From contig CATNEN010000001.1 in NCBI GenBank assembly GCA_950097015.1, positions 5,193,001-5,257,000 on the forward strand: a stretch of DNA of 64,000 nucleotides, read 5' to 3'. The position numbers and the translations under genes are program-made. This document shows, piece by piece, positions 10,601 to 22,734 of this stretch. This DNA comes from Macrostomum hystrix. Lineage: Eukaryota > Platyhelminthes > Macrostomidae. Below the pieces are notes generated by a model. That model did not search any database. It was not told where the DNA came from and worked only from the letters and a program-made list of their open reading frames with translations. Numbering within the stretch: position 1 is the stretch's first letter; the number at the start of each line of letters is the position of its first letter.

Positions 10601-10855
10601 GTCGCTGGCAGTGCGGTTAACGCGTTTGCCTCTCGCACCAAGCTTCCTGAGCTCGATTTCGCGGCGAGGCCACATTCAGAGTGTACACTGCCTGACAATG
10701 AGAAAGCCAGGGCAGATGTACACACCCCTGTGTGAGTGTGTGCCTGCGAACGGTATCTGTGTGCGTGTGTGCTCAGGAGTCAGCGAAATGGGCAGAATTG
10801 CCTACTCGCTGGCTGCGGGTCTATTGTCACTTAATGATGTGCCATTGCCCATTGA
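10600..10855 (+). mobile_element. tRNA-derived SINE, family 1 copy b
   Basis: Head GCGGTTAACGCGTTTGCC and B-box GAGCTCGATTTCGCGG are present. About 100 bases between the head and CTGCCTGACAATGAGAAAG are missing relative to full copies. The 3' part (CTCGCTGGCTGCGGGTCTAT) is kept. Confidence 0.8.
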
Positions 10856-11877
10856 TCTGATTTTCTCTTATCTGATTGCTGCTACAGATAAGAAGCAGAT
10901 CAAATTTATTTTTTGTTCGCCGTAAGTTTTTATTATAATTCTATTCTAAGATTTTCTATTGCTGCTATATTCCAGTGGTTTTTTTCAGACATTTTGGTCG
11001 ATTGCTTTTTATTTGACACTCGTTAAAAGCGTGTCAACCCGATACTCGCAGTTTGATTGACAGCCTTTTCAATTAACGAGATCAGTTAGTCAAACGCAAA
11101 TATTATTATGTAATATTCTGTAGCTTAAGTTGGCTCTAATGCATCAATTTATTAATATGAATTACTTTAGTGAATGTGTTTCTGTATAATTAATTTTTTT
11201 CTTGCTATATTATAAAACTTGAAATCACTAACAAGTTTCTCGTTTGCAAATAAATTTGAACTTTACCGAGCAACTTAACTCGTTCAAGTAAATAAGCCTT
11301 CTACTCTACTTTATTATCGTCTGGGAAGTAGTATTTGCCAAGGGTTGCTTTTATTGAAATTAAAAAACTTTTTTTATTATTTAAAATGTTCTAAAATATC
11401 ACTGCTTATGTATTATAACTGATACAAGAACACTAAATGTTTAGGAAATAATAATAATAAATATAAATTTAGCCATATATGCTCACTATGTACTACTCGT
11501 TCTACAAAAACTATATTTCTAAGAAACTAAATATAAGCAGCTGAATGTAGAGCGAAGGTTCTACGTAAATAAAATTCGAGTATTTATCGCAAGTATTAAG
11601 TCTATATAGAATACTTTTTTAACTAAAGAAACGTACAAAACACGGCATTATTTGGTGTCAAAAACAAAAATAATGACTTTTAAATCTCGAATTCTATAAT
11701 GTGACTAAACTAAATTCTTATACAAAGTGTGAACTATTGAGACTAGGCTATATTACTTACTTATCCAAATGAGTAGTGAAAAAGCATTTTCTTATATCGT
11801 AAATTTATCATGAGTAAGTTTCCTTCCTTTTTGTTTCAATTTCGTCATCAATTAATCTCGATCTCAATGTTGTCAGC
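10856..11877. other. AT-rich 3' flank of guanylate cyclase
   Basis: No gene seen on either strand. On the minus strand this is downstream of the cyclase stop codon; an AATAAA on that strand near 11372 could serve as a polyadenylation signal, giving a 3' UTR of roughly 500 bases. Inferred only from motif and position. Confidence 0.4.
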
Positions 11878-14800
11878 TCAAACGTCAGTCGAGTTCTCCA
11901 TCTGGGGCTGCATGAGATCGTCAGAGAAGTCGCCAATCAGATGTATTGTTTGGGTCTGAAATTTGACGCCGAGGAACGAGTATGATGAGCTACCCCCAAA
12001 TCCACCAATCCTTCAGGGCCACAGCTACCACCAAATTCACCAATCCTTCAGGGCCACAGCTACCCCCAAATCCACCAATCCTTCAGGGCCACAGCTACCC
12101 CCAAATCCACCAATCCTTCAGGGCCACAGCTACCCCAAATTCACCAATCCTTCAGGGCCACAGCTACCCCCAAATCCACCAATCCTTCAGGGCCACAGCT
12201 ACCCCCAAATCCACCAATCCTTCAGGGCCACAGCTACCCCCAAATCCACCAATCCTTCAGGGCCACAGCTACCCCAAATCCACCAATCCTTCAGGGCCAC
12301 AGCTACCCCAAATCCACCAATCCTTCAGGGCCACAGCTACCCCCAAATCCACCAATCCTTCAGGGCCACAGCTACCCCCAAATCCACCAATCCTTCAGGG
12401 CCACAGCTACCCCCAAATTCACCAATCCTTCAGGGCCACAGCTACCCCCAAATCCACCAATCCTTCAGGGCCACAGCTACCCCCAAATCCACCAATCCTT
12501 CAGGGCCACAGCTACCCCCAAATCCACCAATCCTTCAGGGCCACAGCTACCCCAAATCCACCAATCCTTCAGGGCCACAGCTACCCCAAATCCACCAATC
12601 CTTCAGGGCCACAGCTACCCCCAAATCCACCAATCCTTCAGGGCCACAGCTACCCCCAAATCCACCAATCCTTCAGGGCCACAGCTACCCCCAAATCCAC
12701 CAATCCTTCAGGGCCACAGCTACCCCAAATCCACCAATCCTTCAGGGCCACAGCTACCCCAAATCCACCAATCCTTCAGGGCCACAGCTACCCCAAATCC
12801 ACCAATCCTTCAGGGCCACAGCTACCCCCAAATCCACCAATCCTTCAGGGCCACAGCTACCCCCAAATCCACCAATCCTTCAGGGCCACAGCTACCCCCA
12901 AATCCACCAATCCTTCAGGGCCACAGCTACCACCAAATCCACCAATCCTTCAGGGCCACAGCTACCCCCAAATCCACCAATCCTTCAGGGCCACAGCTAC
13001 CCCCAAATCCACCAATCCTTCAGGGCCACAGCTACCCCCAAATCCACCAATCCTTCAGGGCCACAGCTACCCCAAATCCACCAATCCTTCAGGGCCACAG
13101 CTACCACCAAATCCACCAATCCTTCAGGGCCACAGCTACCCCAAATCCACCAATCCCTCAGGGCCACAGCTACCCCAAATCCACCAATCCTTCAGGGCCA
13201 CAGCTACCCCAAATTCACCAACCCTTCAGGGCCACAGCTACCACCAAATCCACCAACCCTTCAGGGCCACAGCTACCCCAAATTCACCAATCCTTCAGGG
13301 CCACAGCTACCACCAAATCCACCAATCCTTCAGGGCCACAGCTACCCCAAATTCACCAACCCTTCAGGGCCACAGCTACCACCAAATCCACCAATCCTTC
13401 AGGGCCACAGCTACCCCAAATCCACCAATCCTTCAGGGCCACAGCTACCCCAAATCCACCAACCCTTCAGGGCCACAGCTACCACCAAATCCACCAATCC
13501 TTCAGAGCCATAGCTGCCACCAAATTCACCAATCCTTCAGGACCACAGCTACCACCAAATCCACCAATCCTTCAGGGCCACAGCTACCACCAAATCCACC
13601 AATCCTTCAGGGCCACAGCTACCCCCAAATCCACCAATCCTTCAGGGCCACAGCTACCACCAAATCCACCAATCCCTCAGGGCCACAGCTACCCCAAATC
13701 CACCAATCCTTCAGGGCCACAGCTACCCCAAATCCAAATCCACCAATCCTTCAGGGCCACAGTTTCCCCCAAATCCACCAATCCTTCAGGGCCACAGCTA
13801 CCCCAAATCCAAATCCACCAATCCTTCAGGGCCACAGCTACCACCAAATCCACCAATCCTTCAGGGCCACAGCTACCCCAAATCCACCAATCCTTCAGGG
13901 CCACAGCTACCCCCAAATCCACCAATCCTTCAGGGCCACAGCTACCCCCAAATCCACCAATCCTTCAGGGCCACAGCTACCCACAAATCCACCAATCCTT
14001 CAGGGCCACAGCTACCCCCAAATCCACCAATCCTTCAGGGCCACAGCTACCACCAAATCCACCAATCCTTCAGGGCCACAGCTACCACCAAATTCACCAA
14101 TCCTTCAGGGCCACAGCTACCCCCAAATCCACCAATCCTTCAGGGCCACAGCTACCACCAAATCCACCAATCCTTCATGGCCACAGCTACCACCAAATCC
14201 ACCAATCCTTCAGGGCCACAGCTACCACCAAATTCACCAATCCTTCAGGGCCACAGCTACCCCAAATTCACCAATCCTTCAGGGCCACAGCTACCCCCAA
14301 ATCCACCAATCCTTCAGGGCCACAGCTACCCCCAAATCCACCAATCCTTCAGGGCCACAGCTACCCCCAAATCCACCAATCCTTCAGGGCCACAGCTACC
14401 CCCAAATCCACCAATCCTTCAGGGCCACAGCTACCCCCAAATCCACCAATCCTTCAGGGCCACAGCTACCCCCAAATCCACCAATCCTTCACGGCCACAA
14501 CTACCCCCAAATCCACCAATCCTTCAGGGCCACAGCTACCCCCAAATCCACCAATCCTTCAGGGCCACAGCTACCCCCAAATCCACCAATCCTTCAGGGC
14601 CACAGCTACCCCAAATCCAAATCCACCAATCCTTCACGGCCACAGCTACCACCAAATCCACCAATCCTTCAGGGCCACAGCTACCACCAAATTCACCAAT
14701 CCTTCAGGGCCACAGCTACCCCAAATTCACCAATCCTTCAGGGCCACAGCTACCCCCAAATCCACCAATCCTTCAGGGCCACAGCTACCCCCAAATCCAC

Positions 14801-17800
14801 CAATCCTTCAGGGCCACAGCTACCCCCAAATCCACCAATCCTTCAGGGCCACAGCTACCCCCAAATCCACCAATCCTTCAGGGCCACAGCTACCCCTAAA
14901 TCCACCAATCCTTCAGGGCCACAGCTACCCCCAAATCCACCAATCCTTCAGGGCCACAGCTACCCCCAAATCCACCAATCCTTCAGGGCCACAACTACCC
15001 CCAAATCCACCAATCCTTCAGGGCCACAGCTACCCCCAAATCCACCAATCCTTCAGGGCCACAGCTACCCCCAAATCCACCAATCCTTCAGGGCCACAGC
15101 TACCCCAAATCCAAATCCACCAATCCTTCAGGGCCACAGCTACCACCAAATCCACCAATCCTTCAGGGCCACAGCTACCCCCAAATCCACCAATCCTTCA
15201 GGGCCACAGCTACCCCCAAATCCACCAATCCTTCAGGGCCACAACTACCCCCAAATCCACCAATCCTTCAGGTCCACAGCTACCCCCAAATCCACCAATC
15301 CTTCAGGGCCACAGCTACCCCAAATCCAAATCCACCAATCCTTCAGGGCCACAGCTACCACCAAATCCACCAATCCTTCAGGGCCACAGCTACCCCCAAA
15401 TCCACCAATCCTTCAGGGCCACAGCTACCCCCAAATCCACCAATCCTTCAGGGCCACAGCTACCCCCAAATCCAAATCCACCAATCCTTCAGGGCCACAG
15501 CTACCCCCAAATCCACCAATCCTTCAGGGCCACAGCTACCCCAAATCCAAATCCACCAATCCTTCAGGGCCACAGCTACCACCAAATCCACCAATCCTTC
15601 AGGGCCACAGCTACCACCAAATCCACCAATCCTTCAGGGCCACAGCTACCACCAAATCCACCAATCCTTCAGGGCCACAGTTTCCCCCAAATCCACCAAT
15701 CCTTCAGAGCCACAGCTACCCCAAATCCACCAATCCTTCAGGGCCATTAATCCTCCAAGTCACCTTATTAGCCTCGGCGAGCTCAGCGAGAAACTCGGTC
15801 GGATCTTCGATGCATTTTGGCCAGCATTTGAAGCTGGACACCAAGCCGTCCTTCTCAGTCAACCAATAGGTGCACTCGATTCTACCAGGCTGAAAAAAAG
15901 TAAAATTTTTAACGAATTCAATACGAACTAAGGCGTAAAAATTATTTTGTTTTAATTCTTACCGCAATTTCAAATTTTCCACGCGGCTGCATTTTGAATT
16001 TGATGTCGTTGATGAGATAGTTGCGGCTTTGCTCGCTCATGTGCAATTTGCCAGCTGTGGAAAGTTTAAATTTTACGAGTATAAGCTTATAAGCAAACCG
16101 GCATTCTACGATAATTGTGCAACTGTCTGCTGTAAAATAGACTGCCCTGTCCTGGAGTTTTATTTGCAGTTTCTTGGAATCTCACAGTTTTCGAATGTTC
16201 GGAAATGTTTTTTAGAATATCGCCAGTTTCTTAGAATATTACAAGTTTCTTAGAATATACGCGCTCGTAGAAGGTTTCTGAGAATTTCGCCTGTTGTTTC
16301 TTAGAATCTTACATGTCGTTTCCTATAATCTGGCCTGTTTCTTAGAATCTCGCCTGTTGTTTCTTATAATCTCACCTGTTTCTTAGAGTTTCGCCTGTTT
16401 CTAAGAATCTCGCCTGTTTCTTAGAAACTCACCTGTTTCTTAGAAACTCAAGTGTTTCTTAGAATCTCGCCAGTTTCTTAGAAACTCAAATGTTTCTTAG
16501 AATCTCTAATGTTTCTTAGAATCTCTAATGTTTCTTAGAATCTCTAATGTTTCTTAGAATCTCTAATGTTTCTTAGAATCTCTAATGTTTCTTAGAATCT
16601 CTAATGTTTCTTAGAATCTCTAATGTTTCTTAGAATCTCTAATGTTTCTTAGAATCTCTAATGTTTCTTAGAATCTCTAATGTTTCTTAGAATCTCTAAT
16701 GTTTCTTAGAATCTCTAATGTTTCTTAGAATCTCTAATGTTTCTTAGAATCTCTAATGTTTCTTAGAATCTCTAATGTTTCTTAGAATCTCTAATGTTTC
16801 TTAGAATCTCTAATGTTTCTTAGAATCTCTAATGTTTCTTAGAATCTCTAATGTTTCTTAGAATCTCTAATGTTTCTTAGAATCTCTAATGTTTCTTAGA
16901 ATCTCTAATGTTTCTTAGAATCTCTAATGTTTCTTAGAATCTCTAATGTTTCTTAGAATCTCTAATGTTTCTTAGAATCTCTAATGTTTCTTAGAATCTC
17001 TAATGTTTCTTAGAATCTCTAATGTTTCTTAGAATCCAACCTGTCCCATGAATCTCTTAATTGATTGATATAATAATAGGCAGTTTTATATCCCAGAAAT
17101 ATCGGCGTAGGCACCTTCTCCAGTCTGTTCCATTCTGCTGGCCGTGTTCACAGTGGATCCGAACAAGCAATAGCGCGGCATTTTTATCCCAACAACGCCG
17201 GCAACGCAGGGTCCGCTGTGCATTCCAGCCCGCAGGGTCATGCGCTGGCCGGGTAGGTGAGGAATCTCCAGGTGGGTCACGTGATGAATCAGGTCCAATG
17301 CCATTGTGGCCAACTCTTGGGCGTGTCGCTGACCGTTTCGTTTTGGAACGCCTGAAATTTTTTTATTACTAGATTTTTTATCATTCAGGTCAGATTTCCT
17401 CAGGCTACTGAAGGTTTCCTCAGGCTACTGAAGGTTTCCTCAGGCTACTGAAGGCTTCCTCATGCTACTGAAGGTTTCCTCAGGCTACTGAAGGTTTCCT
17501 CATGCTACTGAGGGTTTCTTCAAGCTACTGAAGGATTCCTCAGGCCACTGAAGGTTTCCTCAGGCTACTGAAGGTTTCCTCAGGCTACTGAAGGTTTCCT
17601 CAGGCTACTGAAGGTTTCCTCAGGCTACTGAAGGCTTCCTCATGCTACTGAAGGTTTCCTCAGGCTACTGAAGGTTTCCTCATGCTACTGAGGGTTTCTT
17701 CAAGCTACTGAAGGATTCCTCAGGCCACTGAAGGTTTCCTCAGGCCACTGAAGGATTCCTCAGGCTACTGAAGGATTCCTCAGGCTACTGAAGGTTTCCT

Positions 17801-20800
17801 CAGGCTACTGAAGGATTCCTCAGGCTACTGAAGGATTCCTCAGGCTACTGAAGGTTTCCTCAGGCTACTGAAGGATTCCTCAGGCTACTGAAGGATTCCT
17901 CAGGCTACTGAAGGATTCCTCAGGCTACTGAAGGATTCCTCAGGCTACTGAAGGTTTAATCAGGCTACTGAGGTTTCTTCAGGCTACTGAAGGTTTCTAA
18001 AGGCTACTAAAGTTTTCTTCAGGCTACTGAAGGTTTCCTCAGGCTACTGAAGGTTTCCTCAGGCCTCTGAAGGATTCCTCAGGCTACTGAAGGTTTAGTT
18101 TATGCTACTGAAGGTTTCCTCAGGTCACTGAAGTTCAATGAAGACTTCCCTAATCGAAATCCACAGACTCACCAGATGAGACCATATAGGCATCGCCGAT
18201 GGTTTCAACTTTGTAGACGTCGTACAGCTCGATGCGACTATCGAAGCACATGTACAACCGATTGAGCATGTTAACAACCTGGATTAAATTGATGGAGCAT
18301 AGTTAATTATTGAAGAAGAAACTGATACACCTGTCACACATTTTAGTCATAGTATCAGAATGATTTTTTATCACCTGAACAGGTACACAAGCCGACGATA
18401 TCTTAGTGAATCCGACAATGTCAGAGAAGAATATGCTGCTTTCTTCGTAAGCTTCCGGTTCCACCATCTGACCCTTCTTGAGTTGATCAGCGATGCTTCT
18501 AGGCAGCAACTGGTACAAGATTGCTTCAGTTCTGTGCCTCTCCTGGCTTAATCTCTTGGTCTGATTGGACAGATTATAGGCGTAGTTTTGTACATCCTGT
18601 ATGATGCCGCGAATGCTGAATACACAGAATGGTGCAATAATTAGCGATAGGCAGAACAACCCGATGCCAATAGCAATCTGTTCGTTGTCGCGACTTAGAG
18701 ATCGTTCCAGATTCGTCAGAATTCGTTCGGCCTTTTAAAAATCGAAAGGTAGGACTTTGCGTGATATATGCTACTGTTAAATATGTATTATCGTGTTTTA
18801 ATACTAAATTCAGATTTTTTAGAAGAATAATTCCGTTACTTATTTATGTTAACTTCCGTTACTTTAATCATTTACTTTGTAACTAACTAAAGAAGTCGCA
18901 AAATTATAAAAAACTAACTTACACTACTTCTGTTCTATTCCACCAAAGTCCGTTAACTTTTATAAACTTCTGTTAACTATCAGAAGCTTCTATTAATTAA
19001 ATAAATAGTTAAAACACAGGATCCGGGTATTTATAGTTTTTACTTGTCGAGAAATTCAACGATTCGCGTCGGAATGTCTGGTGACAAAAAAGGTCACCAA
19101 TATCGGCATAATTAAAATTTTGAATCAGATGGTGGACTTTCACGGAGATCGGTCATTCGGTTTGGGAACTATCGTGAAGTGGTCCCTAGGTATTTAAAAT
19201 CCACTCACCAATCTCAGCTGCACCTGGAACATGATATCGATGAAGATTGTCATATTGTCAAACCACCAGGTTGACATCTCCAACGACACTGTGCTGGCAT
19301 TGTTCGTAACGATTTCTTCTCTCATCCGATCGATGGAGACGCTGAAATTGTTGCCAACTTTCTCCTGTTCCTGTTCGAACACGGCTCCCACCAGTTCTGA
19401 GAATCTTTTAGAGGCTGCGAAATTTCCGACACCGACTGTGTGCTTCTCCTGATACCACAGGTAGTCTGTGAAGGTGTCAAATTGGCCCTGGGCAAAAAAT
19501 ACACCGCCAAGAGTGCGCTCGACTCCCATATCCTCTTTGGAGATGATCAACAATTGGTACGCTACCATCTCGCGCCATTGGTCGCCATCTTTAGACTCTT
19601 GAATGTAATTGTAGACAATGTCTATGAAGCTGCGAATCATTTTAGTGTAGAATAAAATTTCCTGCGGGATAATTTGGCAAAAACATTTAAGTTAGTTAGG
19701 TGTTAGTGCCTATTTATTGATGTATTGATCGGACTATCAGAATGGCTAATGATTGATATATTGATCGGACTATCAGAATGGCTAATGATTGATATATTGA
19801 TCGGACTATCAGAATGGCTAATGATTGATATATTAATCGGACTATAAGAATGGCTATTGATTGATGCATTGATCGGACTATCAGAATGGCTAATGATTGA
19901 TGCATTGATCGGACTGTCAGAATGGCTAATGATTGATATATTGATCGGACTATAAGAATGGCTAATGATTGATATATTGATCGGACTATAAGAATGGCTA
20001 ATGATTGATATATTGATCGGACTATCAGAATGGCTAATGATTGATATATTGATCGGACTATCAGAATGGCTAATGATTGATATATTGATCGGACTATCAG
20101 AATGGCTAATGATTGATATATTGATCTGACTATAAGAATGGCTAATGATTGATATATTAATCGGACTATAAGAATGGCTAATGATTGATATATTGGTCGG
20201 ACTATCAGAATGGCTAATGATTGATGCATTGATCGGACTATCAGAATGGCTAATGATTGATATATTGATCGGACTATCAGAATGGCTAATGATTGATATA
20301 TTGGTCGGACTATCAGAATGGCTAATGATTGATGCATTGATCGGACTATCAGAATGGCTAATGATTGATATATTGGTCGGACTATCAGAATGGCTAATGA
20401 TTGATATATTGATCTGACTATAAGAATGGCTAATGATTGATATATTAATCGGACTATAAGAATGGCTAATGATTGATATATTGGTCGGACTATCAGAATG
20501 GCTAATGATTGATGCATTGATCGGACTATCAGAATGGCTAATGATTGATATATTGGTCGGACTATCAGAATGGCTAATGATTGATGCATTGATCGGACTA
20601 TCAGAATGGCTAATGATTGATGCATTGATCGGACTATCAGAATGGCTAATGATTGATATATTGGTCGGACTATCAGAATGGCTAATGATTGATGCATTGA
20701 TCGGACTATGAGAATGGCTAATGATTGATATATTGGTCGGACTATCAGAATGGCTAATGATTGATGCATTGATCGGACTATCAGAATGGCTAATGATTGA

Positions 20801-22217
20801 TGCATTGATCGGACTATCAGAATGGCTAATGATTGATGCATTGATCGGACTATCAGAATGGCTAATGATTGATAGATTGATTGGACTTTAAGAATTGGGT
20901 AGTGCTTTATTAATCGACCCGACTATCAAAATAGATAATGAGAGATAATTTGATCGGAATATCAAAATGTTAGTCTTGTTAGGTTTGTTATTGGTTTGCG
21001 GTATTGACAATGAGGCTCTAAAAAGGGCCGTTTTGGGGTAATGCACGTATTGATTGAATGTTAAAAAATACTGCCCAACTCACATCATACGGCTTAGTCT
21101 TGACAGAATTCAACTCCAGCCGGTGCTTCTTTAGAAACTTCTGAAAGTCTTTCACCGTAGCGAATTGGCTGAGCGTGCCGCCCTCTGTTGATTTCTCAGG
21201 CCACATCGACAACTTCTCCAAGGCAGTGTCGGTGGCGGGGTATCTTTCTCTAAGGAACAGGCGGGTTTCGGCACCCTGGCTAGTGAGATGCAGGGCGGTC
21301 ATGTCTCTCTCGCGCTGTAGAAAATGAATCACCGTTCCAGTTTCCATGCTGAATCGGATCATGTCGCGAATCTTAGTTCTCATCGAGTTGGACTGTTGCA
21401 CTTTTACCATGCTTAGCACAGTGATGATGGTCAGCGCCAAGATTGGAATCAATGTCATGCCCATTAGCTTCACCATCTGCTTCCGTTTGCCTTGAGAATT
21501 AATTGGTTCGAGTTTTCGGGCAATGGTACATCATTTAGTGATGCTAGATACGCGGCCAGCGAGGACGCTGACTCCTGAGCACACACGCACACAGATACCG
21601 TTCGCAGGCACACACACACAGGGGTGTCAACATCTGCCCTGACTTTCTCATCGTCAGGCAGTGTACACTCTCACTGCGCCTTGGACGTTGGCCTTCAAGG
21701 GCGTAAATTGCACGACAAGCCCCCAAGCCTTCTCTCCGCGGCTGCGCCCCAAATGAATGTGGCCTCGGAGACACGACTTGAAGGTCGGGGGTTCGACTCC
21801 CGACTCCACTGGAACAATTTTTGTCCTTTAGCTAGACACTTCAACTCTGCATATTAAATAGGTACCAGCATTTTAGCTGTGCTTATTGAGGGTGGGTGTG
21901 GCGTCCCCCAAGTCCGTGGACTGAACAGCTGTGTACGCAGCGTTTGAGAAGAGCTCACCAGTCTCACTCAGCGGGTTGCCTTTGCACCATTGCAGAAGTC
22001 GCAAGCCTCGACTGCCCTGTCTGGCCATGAGGCCGCGAATTTTCATATCGATTTCCGTTGTGCCAGCCTTCGTAGAGGCCATATGAAATGTCGTAGAGCT
22101 GGTGGCATCTTCCGACATTCGCGAAATTGCCCCGCTGATACCGCCGCCTGTCATCATTGGTGGCAGAGGTGTTGTATCACCAGGCGCCACTGGTACCTGA
22201 AGGCTATTTCTCTGCAT
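11878..22217 (-). CDS. NIT-domain receptor guanylate cyclase
   Basis: Membrane enzyme making cGMP from GTP. Exons join in phase: 22217-21959, 21490-21084, 19661-19209, 18731-18375, 18278-18173, 17351-17115, 16054-15963, 15889-15764, 11955-11878 (704 residues). Order: cytoplasmic N-terminus, membrane segment ([18 protein letters not shown]), an all-helical NIT-type ectodomain ([11 protein letters not shown] early, [19 protein letters not shown] later), a second membrane segment ([16 protein letters not shown]), a linker helix ([14 protein letters not shown]) and a class III cyclase domain. FFSDIVGFT and ETIGDAY hold the metal-binding aspartates; Glu in VETIGDAY and Cys in PRYCLFG are the guanine-selecting pair. 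[11 protein letters not shown] closes the domain. Known NIT domains relate to nitrate/nitrite sensing in bacteria; the animal ligand is not known. A 5' exon at 24635-24685 spliced to 22262 would add 32 residues. Confidence 0.88.
11985..15745. repeat. 35-bp minisatellite in the cyclase's last intron, about 108 units
   Basis: About 3.76 kb of head-to-tail copies of a 35-base unit containing CCTTCAGGGCCACAGCTACC, with 34-base (CCCC), 35-base (CCCCC or CACC) and about 40-base (extra AAATCC) variants. It fills the intron between exons ending at 15764 and starting at 11955. All three plus-strand frames are open because the unit lacks stops, giving spurious frames of 516 and 1,295 residues. Confidence 0.97.
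16160..17036. repeat. 19-bp minisatellite in cyclase intron 6
   Basis: From about 16475 the unit GTTTCTTAGAATCTCTAAT is repeated about 29 times almost without change. The 300 bases before it hold divergent relatives (CGCCTGTTTCTTAGAATCT), a gradient from decayed to homogeneous. It fills most of the intron between 17114 and 16055. Confidence 0.95.
17395..18135. repeat. 20-bp minisatellite in cyclase intron 5
   Basis: Copies of CAGGCTACTGAAGGTTTCCT (about 37 units), with GATTCC, GCTTCC and ATGCTACTG variants arranged in repeated blocks, showing higher-order duplication. It fills nearly all of the 821-base intron. Confidence 0.95.
18740..19000. repeat. Degenerate short repeat in cyclase intron 3
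   Basis: Variants of GTTAACTTCCGTTACTT and CTTCTGTTAACT recur, strongly diverged. Likely the remains of another intronic tandem array. Confidence 0.4.
19725..20880. repeat. 36-bp minisatellite in cyclase intron 2
   Basis: About 32 copies of a 36-base unit (GATTGATATATTGATCGGAC followed by TATCAGAATGGCTAAT). Two main alleles (GATATATTG and GATGCATTG) and a TTGGTCGG subtype alternate in blocks. No stops on the minus strand give a false 375-residue frame. Confidence 0.95.
21516..21768 (-). mobile_element. tRNA-derived SINE, family 1 copy c (truncated)
   Basis: In cyclase intron 1. Reading the minus strand, it has the body and 3' portion of family 1 (CTGCCTGACGATGAGAAAGT, GTACACTGCC, GCAGATG) up to GGCCACATTCATTTGGGG, but the tRNA-like head is missing. 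A family-2 SINE in the opposite orientation abuts it at about 21769. Confidence 0.75.
21769..21955 (+). mobile_element. SINE family 2 copy, abutting a splice donor
   Basis: Starts within a tRNA-like head (GGTCGGGGGTTCGACTCCCG, a B-box match) and continues through TCCACTGGAACAATTTTTGTC, GGGTGGGTGTGGCGTCCCC and AGTCCGTGGACTGAACAGC. Its end lies next to the donor of cyclase exon 1 (exon ends at 21959). Confidence 0.65.
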
Positions 22218-22261
22218 ACTCGAAGTCTCTTGTGTAGTTTCGCTTCGAAAAACTTTTTTCG

Positions 22262-22734
22262 CCTTATTTATATAAGAAATCAAATTGGCGCCCAATTAAT
22301 CAGTTCGCTTTAACAAATAACACAAAGACTCAGTCACTTCTCCCTGCCTACAGTTCGCTATTAGTGCTCTAATTGGTTACTAAGATAACGCCATCTAGAT
22401 AATTACCAAATAATGAAGATTTCTATTGAAGTCTGCACGTGCAAAAAAACTTGTCTTTTGTGACGATTAAACAAGACAACAAAAAAAGAAATTTCCACAC
22501 CTTATAATAGAGGGGTCAAATATAAAGTAATTTGCGTAATGAGGCTAGTTGACTCATAAATTGGAATTATCGATGTGCTTTTGATCAAAAAATTTCAGAA
22601 GAATGTGCCCTGAATGTAGCTCGTATTAATTAACGAGAATTTGAAAATGCGAGTAAAAAGAAAGATAAAAGGAAAGATGATAATTGTTTTTTTGTCTTTT
22701 TGTCATGCTTTAAAGCTCTTTAAGTCAAATCTGT
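22262..22734. other. Upstream flank of cyclase exon 1
   Basis: AT-rich sequence without a supported gene. If the 24635-24685 exon is real, this is the downstream end of the cyclase's first intron. Confidence 0.4.

Noticed and set aside
11985-15745. CRISPR-like array
   Set aside because: Units are head-to-tail without unique spacers and the DNA is eukaryotic.
11963-15869. Open frames of 516 and 1,295 residues (Pro/Ser/His-rich repeats)
   Set aside because: They are translations of a 35-bp intronic minisatellite in a cyclic frame; the real cyclase exons lie on the other strand at both sides.
19714-20841. Open frame of 375 residues with SLAILIVR repeats
   Set aside because: Translation of the 36-bp array in a cyclase intron; the hydrophobic look comes from the repeat.
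22218-22295. Upstream extension of cyclase exon 1 to 22295
   Set aside because: That start would be TTG, preceded at once by a stop; the first ATG is at 22217 unless the 24635-24685 exon is used.
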